Below the pieces are notes generated by a model that saw only the letters and a list, made by a program, of their open reading frames with translations, did not search any database and had not been told where the DNA came from. DNA of 64,000 nucleotides from Marivita sp051251565 (GTDB taxonomy: Bacteria; Pseudomonadota; Alphaproteobacteria; Rhodobacterales; Rhodobacteraceae): positions 62,001 to 126,000 of the forward strand of contig NZ_JBPOFB010000006.1 of the NCBI RefSeq assembly GCF_051251565.1. The letters run 5' to 3'. Shown here in pieces: positions 17,106 to 25,628 of this stretch. A program made the position numbers and the translations under genes. Numbering within the stretch: the first letter of the stretch is position 1; each line of letters opens with the position of its first letter.

Positions 17106-18821
17106 ATGGCACTGGTTGAGGGTGTGACCCACACAAAAGCCGACGGGCGAAACGATGCAGACGTGGTGCTCGGGGATGATTGGATCGCCCCCGACCGCAC
17201 TGTCGAATCCGAAGTCCGCAGCATTCGCGAGAAGCGGGGATTGTTCTCGCTGAACCGATCTCCGTTGACCCGCAAGATCATCACCTTCAACCTTGTTGCC
17301 CTGAACTTCTTGGTCGCAGGCATCCTTTTTCTGAACTCATCGCGTGACACCTTGGCCGAACAAAAGGCCGAGGCTGTCCGCATAGAGGCGGAGCTTATCG
17401 CTGACGTGTTCGAGGCGCAGGCACCCAGTGCCGGCACTGTCAATCTCGGGACGGGCGAAGGTATTGATGTTGCAGGCACGCTAGACAATCTTGAAATGCG
17501 TCCCGGTTTGCAGGTGTTTGTCTTTGACGCGGCACGATTCCTTGTCGGGGACATCGACGGCGCAAATAGGCCGGGGCAACGTCCCGCACCGGCGGAAAAG
17601 CCAACCGTCATCTCTGATTTCCTGCTCACGGTCTGGAGCAGCGTATCGTCGGTCTTTGGGCCCGACGAAGGGCTGGAGGCGCTGACACTTGAAGATATCC
17701 TGCGCCGTCAGATCGAAGAAAGCGATCCCACCCAGACCCGCATAGAACGGGCTGAGGGGCCATTTGGCGAAACGATTTTTACCGCGCTTAGCCCGATCGA
17801 GGTAGAAAACGGCGTTGCCGGCACCATCGCATTGGTCAGCTATGCGCCCGAAATTGACGCGGCTGTCCGGCTTGAACGGGAAAGCGTCCTGCAAATGTTT
17901 GTCATAGCGACGCTTGTTTCTATCGGCCTCAGCCTTGTTCTTGCGTCGACCATTTCCAATCCTATTTCAAATCTTGCCGACGCAGCAGAAGTGGGGCGCG
18001 ACCGCAACAGGCGCAACGTGGCTTCGGGGCGTATCCGAATTCCAGACCTGACAGCACGGCCCGACGAGATTGGACGCTTGTCCGGCGCGCTACGGGGGAT
18101 GGTTGCTGCGCTGTATGACCGTATTGATGCGAATGAACAATTTGCGGCTGACGTGGCCCACGAGATTAAGAATCCGCTCGCGTCTCTTCGGTCGGCAGTC
18201 GGCACGTTGCGTGTTGCGCGCAAACCCGATCAGGTGGAACGCCTGTTGGATGTGATCGACCACGATGTGCGCCGCTTGGACCGGTTGGTCAGCGACATTT
18301 CCAACGCATCGCGATTGGACAGTGAGCTGGTCAAGGAAGAAGAAGCCGAATTCAATCTGCTGGACATGCTGGGTAATCTGGCGCAATTTCTTGGTGAAGA
18401 TGCCAAGCGGCGCGGGATTGAATTCATTGCGGATTTGCCCGACCGTCCGATCCACTTGCACGGGCTTGAGGCCCGACTGGCACAGGTATTTGTAAACTTG
18501 ATCACCAACGCAATCAGCTTTTGTGAAGATGGCGATGCCATTCGCATTTGGGCGCGGAGGCGTGAAAACCGTGTGCTGATCGTTGTCGAAGACACGGGGC
18601 CGGGCATACCGGACGAAGCATTGACCAAAATCTTCAAACGCTTTTATTCGCAGCGACCCGAGACCGATTTTGGCAACAATTCCGGGCTTGGCCTTGCCAT
18701 CTCGAAACAGATTGTCGAAGCGCATGGCGGCGTGATCTGGGCGGAAAACATCAGACCGACCGAAGCTGACGCGACCTCTGAACCGCTTGGCGCGCGCTTT
18801 GTCGTCGGTTTGCCGCTCTGA
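17106..18821 (+). CDS. chvG: sensor histidine kinase ChvG
   Basis: Membrane sensor that phosphorylates ChvI. 571 residues: cytoplasmic N-terminus, first membrane segment about 58-76 (ITFNLVALNFLVAGILFL), a periplasmic domain of about 180 residues, second membrane segment (LQMFVIATLVSIGLSLVLA), HAMP, phosphoacceptor H-box ADVAHEIKNPLASLRSA near residue 350, and the ATPase domain with VVEDTGPGIPDEALTKIF and NNSGLGLAISKQI. ExoR-type inhibition is known in rhizobia; no exoR is in view. Confidence 0.95.
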   Translation: MALVEGVTHTKADGRNDADVVLGDDWIAPDRTVESEVRSIREKRGLFSLNRSPLTRKIITFNLVALNFLVAGILFLNSSRDTLAEQKAEAVRIEAELIADVFEAQAPSAGTVNLGTGEGIDVAGTLDNLEMRPGLQVFVFDAARFLVGDIDGANRPGQRPAPAEKPTVISDFLLTVWSSVSSVFGPDEGLEALTLEDILRRQIEESDPTQTRIERAEGPFGETIFTALSPIEVENGVAGTIALVSYAPEIDAAVRLERESVLQMFVIATLVSIGLSLVLASTISNPISNLADAAEVGRDRNRRNVASGRIRIPDLTARPDEIGRLSGALRGMVAALYDRIDANEQFAADVAHEIKNPLASLRSAVGTLRVARKPDQVERLLDVIDHDVRRLDRLVSDISNASRLDSELVKEEEAEFNLLDMLGNLAQFLGEDAKRRGIEFIADLPDRPIHLHGLEARLAQVFVNLITNAISFCEDGDAIRIWARRRENRVLIVVEDTGPGIPDEALTKIFKRFYSQRPETDFGNNSGLGLAISKQIVEAHGGVIWAENIRPTEADATSEPLGARFVVGLPL

Positions 18822-18828
18822 CGCGAAC

Positions 18829-19272
18829 GTGCCTGAAGACAAGCCTCTCACACTGCACGCCACCGCTGTCGCGCTCGGCGGCAACGCGGTCTTGATCACG
18901 GGGGCATCGGGATCAGGCAAGTCGTCGCTCGCGCTTGAGATGATGGCGCGCGGTGCCACGCTCGTCGCGGATGACCGGGTCACCCTAACCAGGTTGGATC
19001 ACGATGTCATGCTAAGTTGTCCTGAACCGCTTAGCGGCATGATCGAAGCGCGTGGCGTTGGCATCTTGCACGCGGCGTATCAATCCCCGGTGCGGTTGAG
19101 CCTTGTTGTTGATATGGACCTGACCGAGACGTCCCGCCTGCCGGAAGACCGGTCGATCACGTACCTTACACAAACATTTCGAATGCTTCACAATGTTGCA
19201 TCGCCGCATTTTCCTGCTGCAATTATACAATATCTAAAGTCTACCGGAGAAACATCTTTTCAACGGTCTTGA
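18829..19272 (+). CDS. hprK: short HPr kinase/phosphorylase
   Basis: 147 residues starting at GTG 18829, 7 bases after the chvG stop; a TTG start upstream would overlap chvG. It holds only the C-terminal kinase domain: Walker A GASGSGKSSLALEM (about 25-38) followed by DDRVTL. The N-terminal domain of the Firmicute enzyme is absent, as is usual in Alphaproteobacteria. Expected to phosphorylate HPr (encoded at 20638) on its regulatory serine. Followed 16 bases later by rapZ. Confidence 0.92.
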   Translation: MPEDKPLTLHATAVALGGNAVLITGASGSGKSSLALEMMARGATLVADDRVTLTRLDHDVMLSCPEPLSGMIEARGVGILHAAYQSPVRLSLVVDMDLTETSRLPEDRSITYLTQTFRMLHNVASPHFPAAIIQYLKSTGETSFQRS

Positions 19273-19288
19273 ACGCAGGCTGAGACAC

Positions 19289-20212
19289 ATGCCGATCCAA
19301 CGCAGCCGAACACGTGTTGTTCTGGTCACCGGGCCTTCGGGCGCGGGGAGATCAACTGCGATCAATGTTCTTGAGGATCTGGGCTTTGAAGCGATTGATA
19401 ACATTCCGTTAAGAATGATCCCACGGCTGTTTGATGGTGATCCACTGGATCATCCGCTGGCTTTGGGAATCGATGTGCGGAACCGCGATTTTTCCTTGTC
19501 GCGGATGTTGGACCTTCATCTTGATCTGCTGCGACAGACCGACGGCGATGCGTCTCTTCTGTTTTTGGATTGTCGACCAGATGTACTGCTGCGTCGCTAT
19601 TCTGAAACGCGGCGGCGTCACCCCATGGCACAGGAAGAGACGCCTGATGTGGGGATCACGCGCGAAATTGAACTGTTGCGCCCGATACAGGCCCGTGCCG
19701 ATATCGTGATCGACACATCGCTCTTGTCGCCGCATGATCTTAAATCTGAGATGCACCAATGGTTTGCCGATGACGCGTCACAAAAACTTGCGGTGGCGCT
19801 CCAGTCCTTTTCCTACAAGCGCGGTATCCCGCACGGGGTGGATATGGTGTTTGATTGCCGGTTCTTGTCCAACCCGCATTGGGATGCAGCGCTGCGCGAA
19901 AAAACCGGGCTTGACCCCGAGGTGCAGGCCTATGTGCAGAACGACACGCGCCTTGCGCCCTTCACCCGGCAGATCACGGACATGCTGACCTTTCTTTTGC
20001 CCGAGATCGAAGTCGAAGGAAAAACGCATCTTTCGATTGGCATTGGCTGCACGGGCGGACAACATAGATCCGTTGTCCTTACGGAATTGGTTGCGACAGC
20101 CCTTGCAGAGGATGGCTGGCGAGTGTCAATTGGGCACAAAGAATTGGCGCGCCGGGGGATTGTTCCCTCTGGAAACATGGCCGCACCAGATCGGGGAAGG
20201 GCCGCAGAGTGA
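19289..20212 (+). CDS. rapZ: RapZ-type nucleotide-binding protein
   Basis: 307 residues. P-loop GPSGAGRST (15-23), Walker B-like LFLDCRPDVLLRRYSETRRR, and the conserved C-terminal IGIGCTGGQHRSVV and SIGHKEL typical of the YvcJ/RapZ family. In E. coli RapZ directs RNase E to the small RNA GlmZ and responds to glucosamine 6-phosphate; that function is not proven in Alphaproteobacteria. Its 3' end overlaps the EIIA gene by 4 bases. Confidence 0.95.
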   Translation: MPIQRSRTRVVLVTGPSGAGRSTAINVLEDLGFEAIDNIPLRMIPRLFDGDPLDHPLALGIDVRNRDFSLSRMLDLHLDLLRQTDGDASLLFLDCRPDVLLRRYSETRRRHPMAQEETPDVGITREIELLRPIQARADIVIDTSLLSPHDLKSEMHQWFADDASQKLAVALQSFSYKRGIPHGVDMVFDCRFLSNPHWDAALREKTGLDPEVQAYVQNDTRLAPFTRQITDMLTFLLPEIEVEGKTHLSIGIGCTGGQHRSVVLTELVATALAEDGWRVSIGHKELARRGIVPSGNMAAPDRGRAAE

Positions 20213-20610
20213 TCGGGATCGTGATTGTCGCTCACGGTGGTTTGGCGCAGGAATATCTTTCTGCGGTAGAACATGTTGTCGGTCATCAACCCGGCATGGC
20301 GGCCGTTTCGATCGCCGCCGATCATGATCGGGATGACAAACAAAACGAGATTTGTTTTCTTGCGGACGAGGTCGATACCGGCGATGGCGTTGTCATCGTC
20401 ACCGATATGTTTGGTGGGTCTCCGTCTAACCTGAGCCTGCGGGCTTGTCAGCCTGACAACCGTCGGATCGTGTATGGTGCAAACCTGCCCATGTTGATCA
20501 AATTGGCGAAAAGCCGCGACAAATCCGTGCCTGACGCGGTCCGCGCGGCATTGGATGCCGGGCGGAAATACATTGACAGCCAAGACATAAGTCTGGATCA
20601 GAGCGCCTGA
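20209..20610 (+). CDS. PTS EIIA component, mannose/fructose family
   Basis: 133-residue single-domain EIIA of the mannose family, starting at GTG 20209 inside the rapZ stop region. The phosphoacceptor is His9 in IVIVAHGGLAQEY; also seen are VVIVTDMFGGSPSNLSLR and YGANLPMLIKL. No EIIB, EIIC or EIID follows, so it serves as a phosphate-carrying regulator rather than part of a sugar transporter. Its partner HPr is the next gene. Confidence 0.93.
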   Translation: MIGIVIVAHGGLAQEYLSAVEHVVGHQPGMAAVSIAADHDRDDKQNEICFLADEVDTGDGVVIVTDMFGGSPSNLSLRACQPDNRRIVYGANLPMLIKLAKSRDKSVPDAVRAALDAGRKYIDSQDISLDQSA

Positions 20611-20637
20611 TCACTGGGTTTAGGGAGGCCCGTCTTT

Positions 20638-20916
20638 ATGTCGGACACGGCGCAGCGCGTATTGAAAATCATTAATGAAAAAGGCTTGCACGCCCGGGCA
20701 TCAGCCAAGTTGGTCGAAGTTGTCGAAGGGTTTGACGCAACCGCAGAGGTGCGCAAAGACGGTCTGAGCGCGTCTGGTGACAGCATCATGGGGCTTTTGA
20801 TGTTGGCAGCTTCCAAAGGAACCTCTATTGAGGTACTTACCTCCGGGCCGGATGCAGAAGCCCTGGCCGTCGCCATTGAGACATTGGTGGCGGATCGTTT
20901 TGGAGAAGGCTGCTGA
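20638..20916 (+). CDS. phosphocarrier protein HPr (NPr type)
   Basis: 92 residues. Catalytic His18 lies in NEKGLHARASAKLVE and the regulatory serine (about residue 49) in SASGDSIMGLLMLAAS, both intact. It receives phosphate from EI-Ntr (not in this window) and passes it to EIIA proteins; the serine is the substrate of HprK encoded upstream. AGGGAGG lies upstream of the ATG. Confidence 0.95.
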   Translation: MSDTAQRVLKIINEKGLHARASAKLVEVVEGFDATAEVRKDGLSASGDSIMGLLMLAASKGTSIEVLTSGPDAEALAVAIETLVADRFGEGC

Positions 20917-20964
20917 CCATTCAGGTCGGCGCAGGCAACCGGAAACAGGATTTCACACTGCACT

Positions 20965-21846
20965 ATGGTTGACAGCTACCAGCATACTTCGACCGATACG
21001 CGCCCCGTGGCGCCCGCAGAGGTGCCGTATGACAAGCGCAAGCTGAGCTATGCCAACACGTTCACCAATCCCTGGAAATCCAACACCATCCGCGTGATGG
21101 AGTGGATGACCGGGAAAATTCCCTTGCTCCGGCTGGTGCGCCGTTTCGAACGGATGGGGCCCGCCGAAGGACAGGCGTTTTGGGGCCAAGCCCTTGGGCT
21201 GATGAACATCGCCCTTCAAACGCCCCCGGAACAGATCGCCCGCATTCCAAAAGATGGCCCTGTGATCGTGGTGGCCAATCATCCGCATGGGTTGGTGGAT
21301 GGCATGATCCTCGCCGAGCTGATTGGACGGGTGCGCACTGATTACAAAATCCTGACGCGATCGTTGTTGACCGGCGTGACCGAGATCGAGGAGTTCATGA
21401 TCCCGGTGCCCTTCCCGCATGAGGAAGATTCGCGTGAACAGAGCCTTGAAATGCGCAGCCGTGCGATGGCGCATCTCAAGCAAGGTGGTGTTGTGGCCTT
21501 GTTCCCGTCGGGTGTTGTTGCATCCAGTGACACATATTTTGGCGACGCCGTGGAGCGGGCGTGGAACCCGTTTACCGCCAACCTGATCCAGCGCTCTGGT
21601 GCGACCGTGGTGCCGATTTTCTTTCCCGGCCAGAATTCCCGCGCTTACCAGATTGCCAATCAGCTCTCCGCCACCGTTCGGCAAGGCCTGCTGATCCACG
21701 AGGTCATTCATGCCTGCGGCAAACCTCAAGCCCCGGTGGTCGGAGAGCCGATCCCAGCCGAGGCGATCCGGTCTTTTGCGGGCAGGGGCCGTGACTTTGT
21801 CGCGTCGCTTCGAGAGACGACAATGGGTTTGGGCAAGTCTAGATAG
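20965..21846 (+). CDS. lysophospholipid acyltransferase family protein (PlsC-like)
   Basis: 293 residues of the glycerolphosphate acyltransferase superfamily, with the catalytic HX4D motif in VANHPHGLVDGMIL and the later FPSGVVASSD block. It probably acylates a lysophospholipid or ornithine/glycerol lipid at the inner membrane. Lies 48 bases after HPr on the same strand but is functionally separate. The substrate is not evident. Confidence 0.88.
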   Translation: MVDSYQHTSTDTRPVAPAEVPYDKRKLSYANTFTNPWKSNTIRVMEWMTGKIPLLRLVRRFERMGPAEGQAFWGQALGLMNIALQTPPEQIARIPKDGPVIVVANHPHGLVDGMILAELIGRVRTDYKILTRSLLTGVTEIEEFMIPVPFPHEEDSREQSLEMRSRAMAHLKQGGVVALFPSGVVASSDTYFGDAVERAWNPFTANLIQRSGATVVPIFFPGQNSRAYQIANQLSATVRQGLLIHEVIHACGKPQAPVVGEPIPAEAIRSFAGRGRDFVASLRETTMGLGKSR

Positions 21847-21876
21847 CGCCGCGGCGCGTGCGTTTCGATCCGCAGC

Positions 21877-22752
21877 TTAACGCGTCGGGACCGGGGTTTC
21901 GCCGCGATAATCATAGAAACCGCGCTGTGTTTTGCGGCCCAGCCATCCGGCTTCGACGTATTTGGTCAGCAACGGACAGGGGCGGTATTTTGTATCGGCA
22001 AGCCCATCATGCAGTACGTTCATGATCGCAAGGCAGGTGTCCAACCCGATGAAATCAGCCAATTCCAATGGGCCCATCGGGTGGTTCGCCCCCAGTTTCA
22101 ATGACTGGTCGATCGAGTTAACGTTTCCCACCCCTTCATACAGCGTGTAGACAGCTTCGTTGATCATTGGCATCAGGATGCGATTGACAATAAAGGCAGG
22201 AAAATCTTCTGCTGACGCGGCCGTCTTGCCCAGTTTTTCCACCACGCCAAGGCAGGTGTCGTAGGTCGGGCGGTCGGTGGCGATGCCGCGGATCAGTTCG
22301 ACCAGTTGCATCACCGGAACCGGGTTCATGAAGTGAAACCCCATGAATTTTTCAGGCCGATCTGTGCGACTTGCCAAACGGGTGATAGAAATGGACGAGG
22401 TGTTCGACGTCAGGATCGTATTGTCGCCAAGATGGGGCAGAAGGCCGTCAAAGATCTTTTGCTTGATCACTTCTTCCTCTGTTGCCGCCTCGATGATGAG
22501 GTCTGTTTGTGCAACCTGAGGCACGTCCCGTGTTGTGATGATGCGGGCCATTGCCTGATCCCGCGCGTCCTGTGTGATTTTTTCGCGGCTGACCTGCCGG
22601 TCCATATTCCGTTCAATCAGTTCAACGGCGCGTTTCAGCGTATCTGCATTGATATCGTTCAGAACAACATCATAGCCCGCAAGCGCCATAACATGAGCGA
22701 TCCCGTTGCCCATCTGGCCTGCTCCGACCACGCCGATTGAATTGACCGTCAT
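21877..22752 (-). CDS. 3-hydroxybutyryl-CoA dehydrogenase
   Basis: NAD(P)-dependent oxidation of 3-hydroxybutyryl-CoA to acetoacetyl-CoA, or the reverse. 291 residues from the ATG at 22752; upstream open frame is not conserved in character. Rossmann motif GVVGAGQMGNGIAHVMALAG, then SNTSSISITRLAS and MGFHFMNPVPVMQLVELIRG with the catalytic His, and the C-terminal NHPMGPLELADFIGLD. Fits the acetyl-CoA, PHB and ethylmalonyl-CoA metabolism suggested by neighbours. Confidence 0.95.
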   Translation of the reverse strand: MTVNSIGVVGAGQMGNGIAHVMALAGYDVVLNDINADTLKRAVELIERNMDRQVSREKITQDARDQAMARIITTRDVPQVAQTDLIIEAATEEEVIKQKIFDGLLPHLGDNTILTSNTSSISITRLASRTDRPEKFMGFHFMNPVPVMQLVELIRGIATDRPTYDTCLGVVEKLGKTAASAEDFPAFIVNRILMPMINEAVYTLYEGVGNVNSIDQSLKLGANHPMGPLELADFIGLDTCLAIMNVLHDGLADTKYRPCPLLTKYVEAGWLGRKTQRGFYDYRGETPVPTR

Positions 22753-22901
22753 GCGCTTGCTCCGTCCGTTACGCGGCAACAATGGCTTGTGGGGAGGGGC
22801 GCTGCAAGGTGGATTGGAACGATCCATCGAAATTTAGCTTTAGCGATTTGGGAACCGAATCACGCCAGTCTCAATTCCGGGAAAAGAGAAGGGGTGAGGA
22901 T

Positions 22902-23720
22902 ATGCAGATTTCCTCTACGCGCGATCAAGTGATTGATTATGCGCCAAGTCGATATAATGCGTCACGCTTGTGGTTTCGCGGACCACGCAAAGCGTTGCGA
23001 CCACCATACGTGGCTTGTCTTGGGGGCGGTGGTGTTTATGGCCGCTATGTGGAGCATCCATGGCCCGCGCTGCTGGAAGACAAAACCGCCCGTACTGTTG
23101 TCAATCTGGGCGTCGAAAATGCGGGTATCGACGCCTATCTGAATGATCCCGGTGCGCTTGTAACGGCGGCAAATGCGCAGGTCGTGATTATTCAGGTGAC
23201 CTCTGGTCACAACACATCCAACCGGTATTATTCGGTCCATCCGCGCAGAAACGATCGCTTTCTCAAGGCGTCGGACAGCTTGAAATCGCTTTATCCTGAA
23301 ATGGACTTCACCGAAGTACATTTCACGCGGCATCTGCTGTCGCGCTTGCAGGCCATTTGCCCTGAACGGTTTGATATGGTGGCCAAAGAGGCGCGTACCG
23401 CGTGGCAAGCGCGGATGCGCAACCTGATTTCGCAGATGAACGGCGCGGTTCACCTGCTTTGGTTCGCGCCGGTGCCTTTGCCAGAACACACCGCGACCGC
23501 GATGCACGCAGAGCCGCTGCTCACGCGGGACGTGATCCGCCCTTTGGCACCACATGTCAGGGCTCTGATCGAGGTTGTGCCAGAGCAGTGGCGCTGCGCC
23601 GAAGATGCTTTGGCGGTGCCGTCATTGGAACTGTCGCGGGCCGAACACCTGCCGGGGCGTGCCGCACATCACGATGTCGCGGTTGCGGTGGCGCGCGCAA
23701 TTATCCCGGCGTTACAATAA
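22902..23720 (+). CDS. DUF6473-type protein of unknown function
   Basis: 272 residues from the ATG at 22902, preceded by GGGGTGAGG. No signal or membrane segment. An N-terminal RGPRKALRPPYVACLGGGGV and a Gly-rich YGRYVEHPWPALL segment resemble the uncharacterised DUF6473 family common in Rhodobacterales; the early Gly-rich loop and scattered His and Asn could suit a hydrolase or transferase, but no catalytic set is certain. Divergent from the hydroxybutyryl-CoA dehydrogenase and convergent with etfA. Confidence 0.7.
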   Translation: MQISSTRDQVIDYAPSRYNASRLWFRGPRKALRPPYVACLGGGGVYGRYVEHPWPALLEDKTARTVVNLGVENAGIDAYLNDPGALVTAANAQVVIIQVTSGHNTSNRYYSVHPRRNDRFLKASDSLKSLYPEMDFTEVHFTRHLLSRLQAICPERFDMVAKEARTAWQARMRNLISQMNGAVHLLWFAPVPLPEHTATAMHAEPLLTRDVIRPLAPHVRALIEVVPEQWRCAEDALAVPSLELSRAEHLPGRAAHHDVAVAVARAIIPALQ

Positions 23721-23747
23721 AAAAACGGCGCGCCCGGTGAGGCGCGC
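23719..23747 (-). terminator. rho-independent terminator of etfBA
   Basis: GCGCGCC (23728-23734) pairs with GGCGCGC (23741-23747), with a 6-base loop. On the minus strand it is followed by a run of T (A tract 23719-23725). It sits 25 bases beyond the etfA stop and overlaps the end of the convergent DUF6473 gene, so it may act in both directions. Confidence 0.75.
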
Positions 23748-23772
23748 TGCTTCAAATGCATTGTGATCACGG

Positions 23773-24702
23773 TTAGCCAAGCTTTTCTGTCAGCTCGGGC
23801 ACCACGTCGAACAGGTCAGCAACAAGTCCGAAATCGGCGACTTGAAAAATCGGCGCTTCTTCGTCTTTGTTGATGGCGACAATGATCTTGCTGTCTTTCA
23901 TCCCGGCGAGGTGCTGAATCGCACCCGAGATGCCAACGGCAATATACAGGTTCGGTGCCACGACTTTGCCGGTCTGACCCACCTGCCAGTCGTTTGGTGC
24001 AAAACCCGAATCGACTGCCGCACGCGATGCGCCAACGGCGGCACCAAGCGTGTCGGCCAGCTTTTCGATCATTGCAAAGTCGCTTTCCGACCCGACGCCG
24101 CGCCCGCCGGACACAACCACGCCCGCCGATGTCAACTCGGGGCGATCGCTTTCGGCAACCTTGTCTTCGATCCATTCGGACAGGCCCGGATTGTCGCCAG
24201 CCGCGATGGTTTCAACCACCGCGGAGCCGCCAAGCGGCGCGGCTTCAAACGTCGAGGTGCGGAACGAGATAACCTTGATCCCGTCCGAAGATTTCACGGT
24301 CTGGATCGCGTTGCCAGCATATATTGGACGTTCGAATGTGTCGGCGTCAACAACAGCCGTCACATCGGTCATGACCATCACATCCAGAAGTGCCGCAACG
24401 CGGGGCAGGATGTTTTTGGCGTCTGTTGTCGCGGGGGCGACGATGTGGGTGTAATCGCCTGCGATTGAGGCGATCAGCGCCGACACTGGCTCCGCAAGGC
24501 GGTGACCGTAAAGATCGTCCTCGGCCAGCAGAACCTTGGACACGCCTTCAATGGTTGCGGCTTCGTCAGCGGCGGCCTTGGCGGTGGCACCAGCAGCAAG
24601 AACAACAACGTCCCCCAGCGCTTTGGCGGCGGTAATGGTTTTGGCGGTGGCGTCCATCGCCAGCGCGCCGTCGGTGATTTCGGCAATCAGAAGAACGGCC
24701 AT
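23773..24702 (-). CDS. etfA: electron transfer flavoprotein alpha subunit
   Basis: 309 residues; binds the catalytic FAD and passes electrons from acyl-CoA and dimethylglycine-type dehydrogenases to ETF:ubiquinone oxidoreductase. The C-terminal FAD domain is clear: SGGRGVGSESDF, GASRAAVDSGFAPNDWQVGQ, GKVVAPNLYIAVGISGAIQH and the conserved MKDSKIIVAINKDEEAPIF. Its start overlaps the etfB stop by one base (TAATG), so the two are translated together. Confidence 0.97.
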   Translation of the reverse strand: MAVLLIAEITDGALAMDATAKTITAAKALGDVVVLAAGATAKAAADEAATIEGVSKVLLAEDDLYGHRLAEPVSALIASIAGDYTHIVAPATTDAKNILPRVAALLDVMVMTDVTAVVDADTFERPIYAGNAIQTVKSSDGIKVISFRTSTFEAAPLGGSAVVETIAAGDNPGLSEWIEDKVAESDRPELTSAGVVVSGGRGVGSESDFAMIEKLADTLGAAVGASRAAVDSGFAPNDWQVGQTGKVVAPNLYIAVGISGAIQHLAGMKDSKIIVAINKDEEAPIFQVADFGLVADLFDVVPELTEKLG

Positions 24703-25460
24703 TATACAGCTCCCACTTCTTTGAGTTTCGCAACCAGCTCGTCGACCGATGCAACTTTGATACCTGCCGCCCGCTCTTCGGGTTCGGTGGTTTTCACGAT
24801 CTTGAGGCGCGGTGTGACATCGACGCCGTAATCGGCGGCTGTCTTTTCATCCAAAGGCTTTTTCTTGGCCTTCATGATGTTGGGCAGAGACGCGTAACGC
24901 GGTTCATTGAGGCGCAGGTCCGTCGAAATGATCGCGGGCATCTTGACCTTGATGGTTTGCAAACCGCCGTCAACTTCGCGGGTGACAACGGCGCTGTCGC
25001 CGTCGATATCCACATTGTTGGCATACATCGCCTGCGACCAGCCCAAAAGCGCCGACAGCATTTGGCCTGTGGCGTTCATGTCATTGTCGATCGCCTGCTT
25101 GCCGCAAAGGACCAGCCCCGGCTCTTCTTCTTTGACGATGGCGGCAAGGATTTTTGCAACTGCCAGCGGTTCGATATCGGTATGCACGTCATCGGCGGCA
25201 ATCACGAGGATCGCGCGATCTGCGCCCATGGCCAGTGCGGTGCGCAGGGTTTCCTGGCTTTGCTTCACACCAATGCTCACCGCGATGATTTCGTCGGCCT
25301 TACCCGCTTCTTTGAGGCGGATCGCCTCTTCGACAGCGATTTCGTCGAACGGGTTCATCGACATTTTGACATTGGCGAGATCGACACCGGATCCGTCCGC
25401 TTTGACACGAACCTTCACGTTATAGTCGATCACACGTTTGACAGGCACCAGGACCTTCAT
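24702..25460 (-). CDS. etfB: electron transfer flavoprotein beta subunit
   Basis: 252 residues starting at the ATG at 25460 (MKVLVPVKRVIDYN), with AGAGGAA at good spacing; upstream in-frame codons are not part of the family. AMP-binding beta subunit with the signatures VKMSMNPFDEIAVEEAIRLK, LCGKQAIDNDMNATGQ and the ETF beta recognition region REVDGGLQTIKVKMPA. Serves the acyl-CoA dehydrogenase and probably the flavoprotein encoded at 8991. Confidence 0.97.
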   Translation of the reverse strand: MKVLVPVKRVIDYNVKVRVKADGSGVDLANVKMSMNPFDEIAVEEAIRLKEAGKADEIIAVSIGVKQSQETLRTALAMGADRAILVIAADDVHTDIEPLAVAKILAAIVKEEEPGLVLCGKQAIDNDMNATGQMLSALLGWSQAMYANNVDIDGDSAVVTREVDGGLQTIKVKMPAIISTDLRLNEPRYASLPNIMKAKKKPLDEKTAADYGVDVTPRLKIVKTTEPEERAAGIKVASVDELVAKLKEVGAV

Positions 25461-25481
25461 AAGCGCGTTCCTCTTATTGGG

Positions 25482-25500
25482 ATCGCAGGGAAACTGCGAT
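25482..25500. promoter_or_regulatory. perfect 7-bp inverted repeat in the etfB leader
   Basis: ATCGCAG (25482-25488) and CTGCGAT (25494-25500) with a 5-base spacer, 22 bases upstream of the etfB start. Could be an operator or a leader hairpin; function unknown. Confidence 0.4.
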
Positions 25501-25628
25501 TCTGACAAGTCGTTCGGCCCAAGGGATACCGAACACTGGACAGGGGAAACAGGGCAAAATCGTCACGTTAGCGCCATCGGACGTCGCGTTTTCGAGTTAT
25601 GCCCCAAACCCGTTGCTGTGATGCAGCA

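Noticed and set aside
16168..17136. 322-codon minus-strand frame opposite chvI
   Set aside because: chvI is clear on the plus strand, and the antisense product shows no domain.
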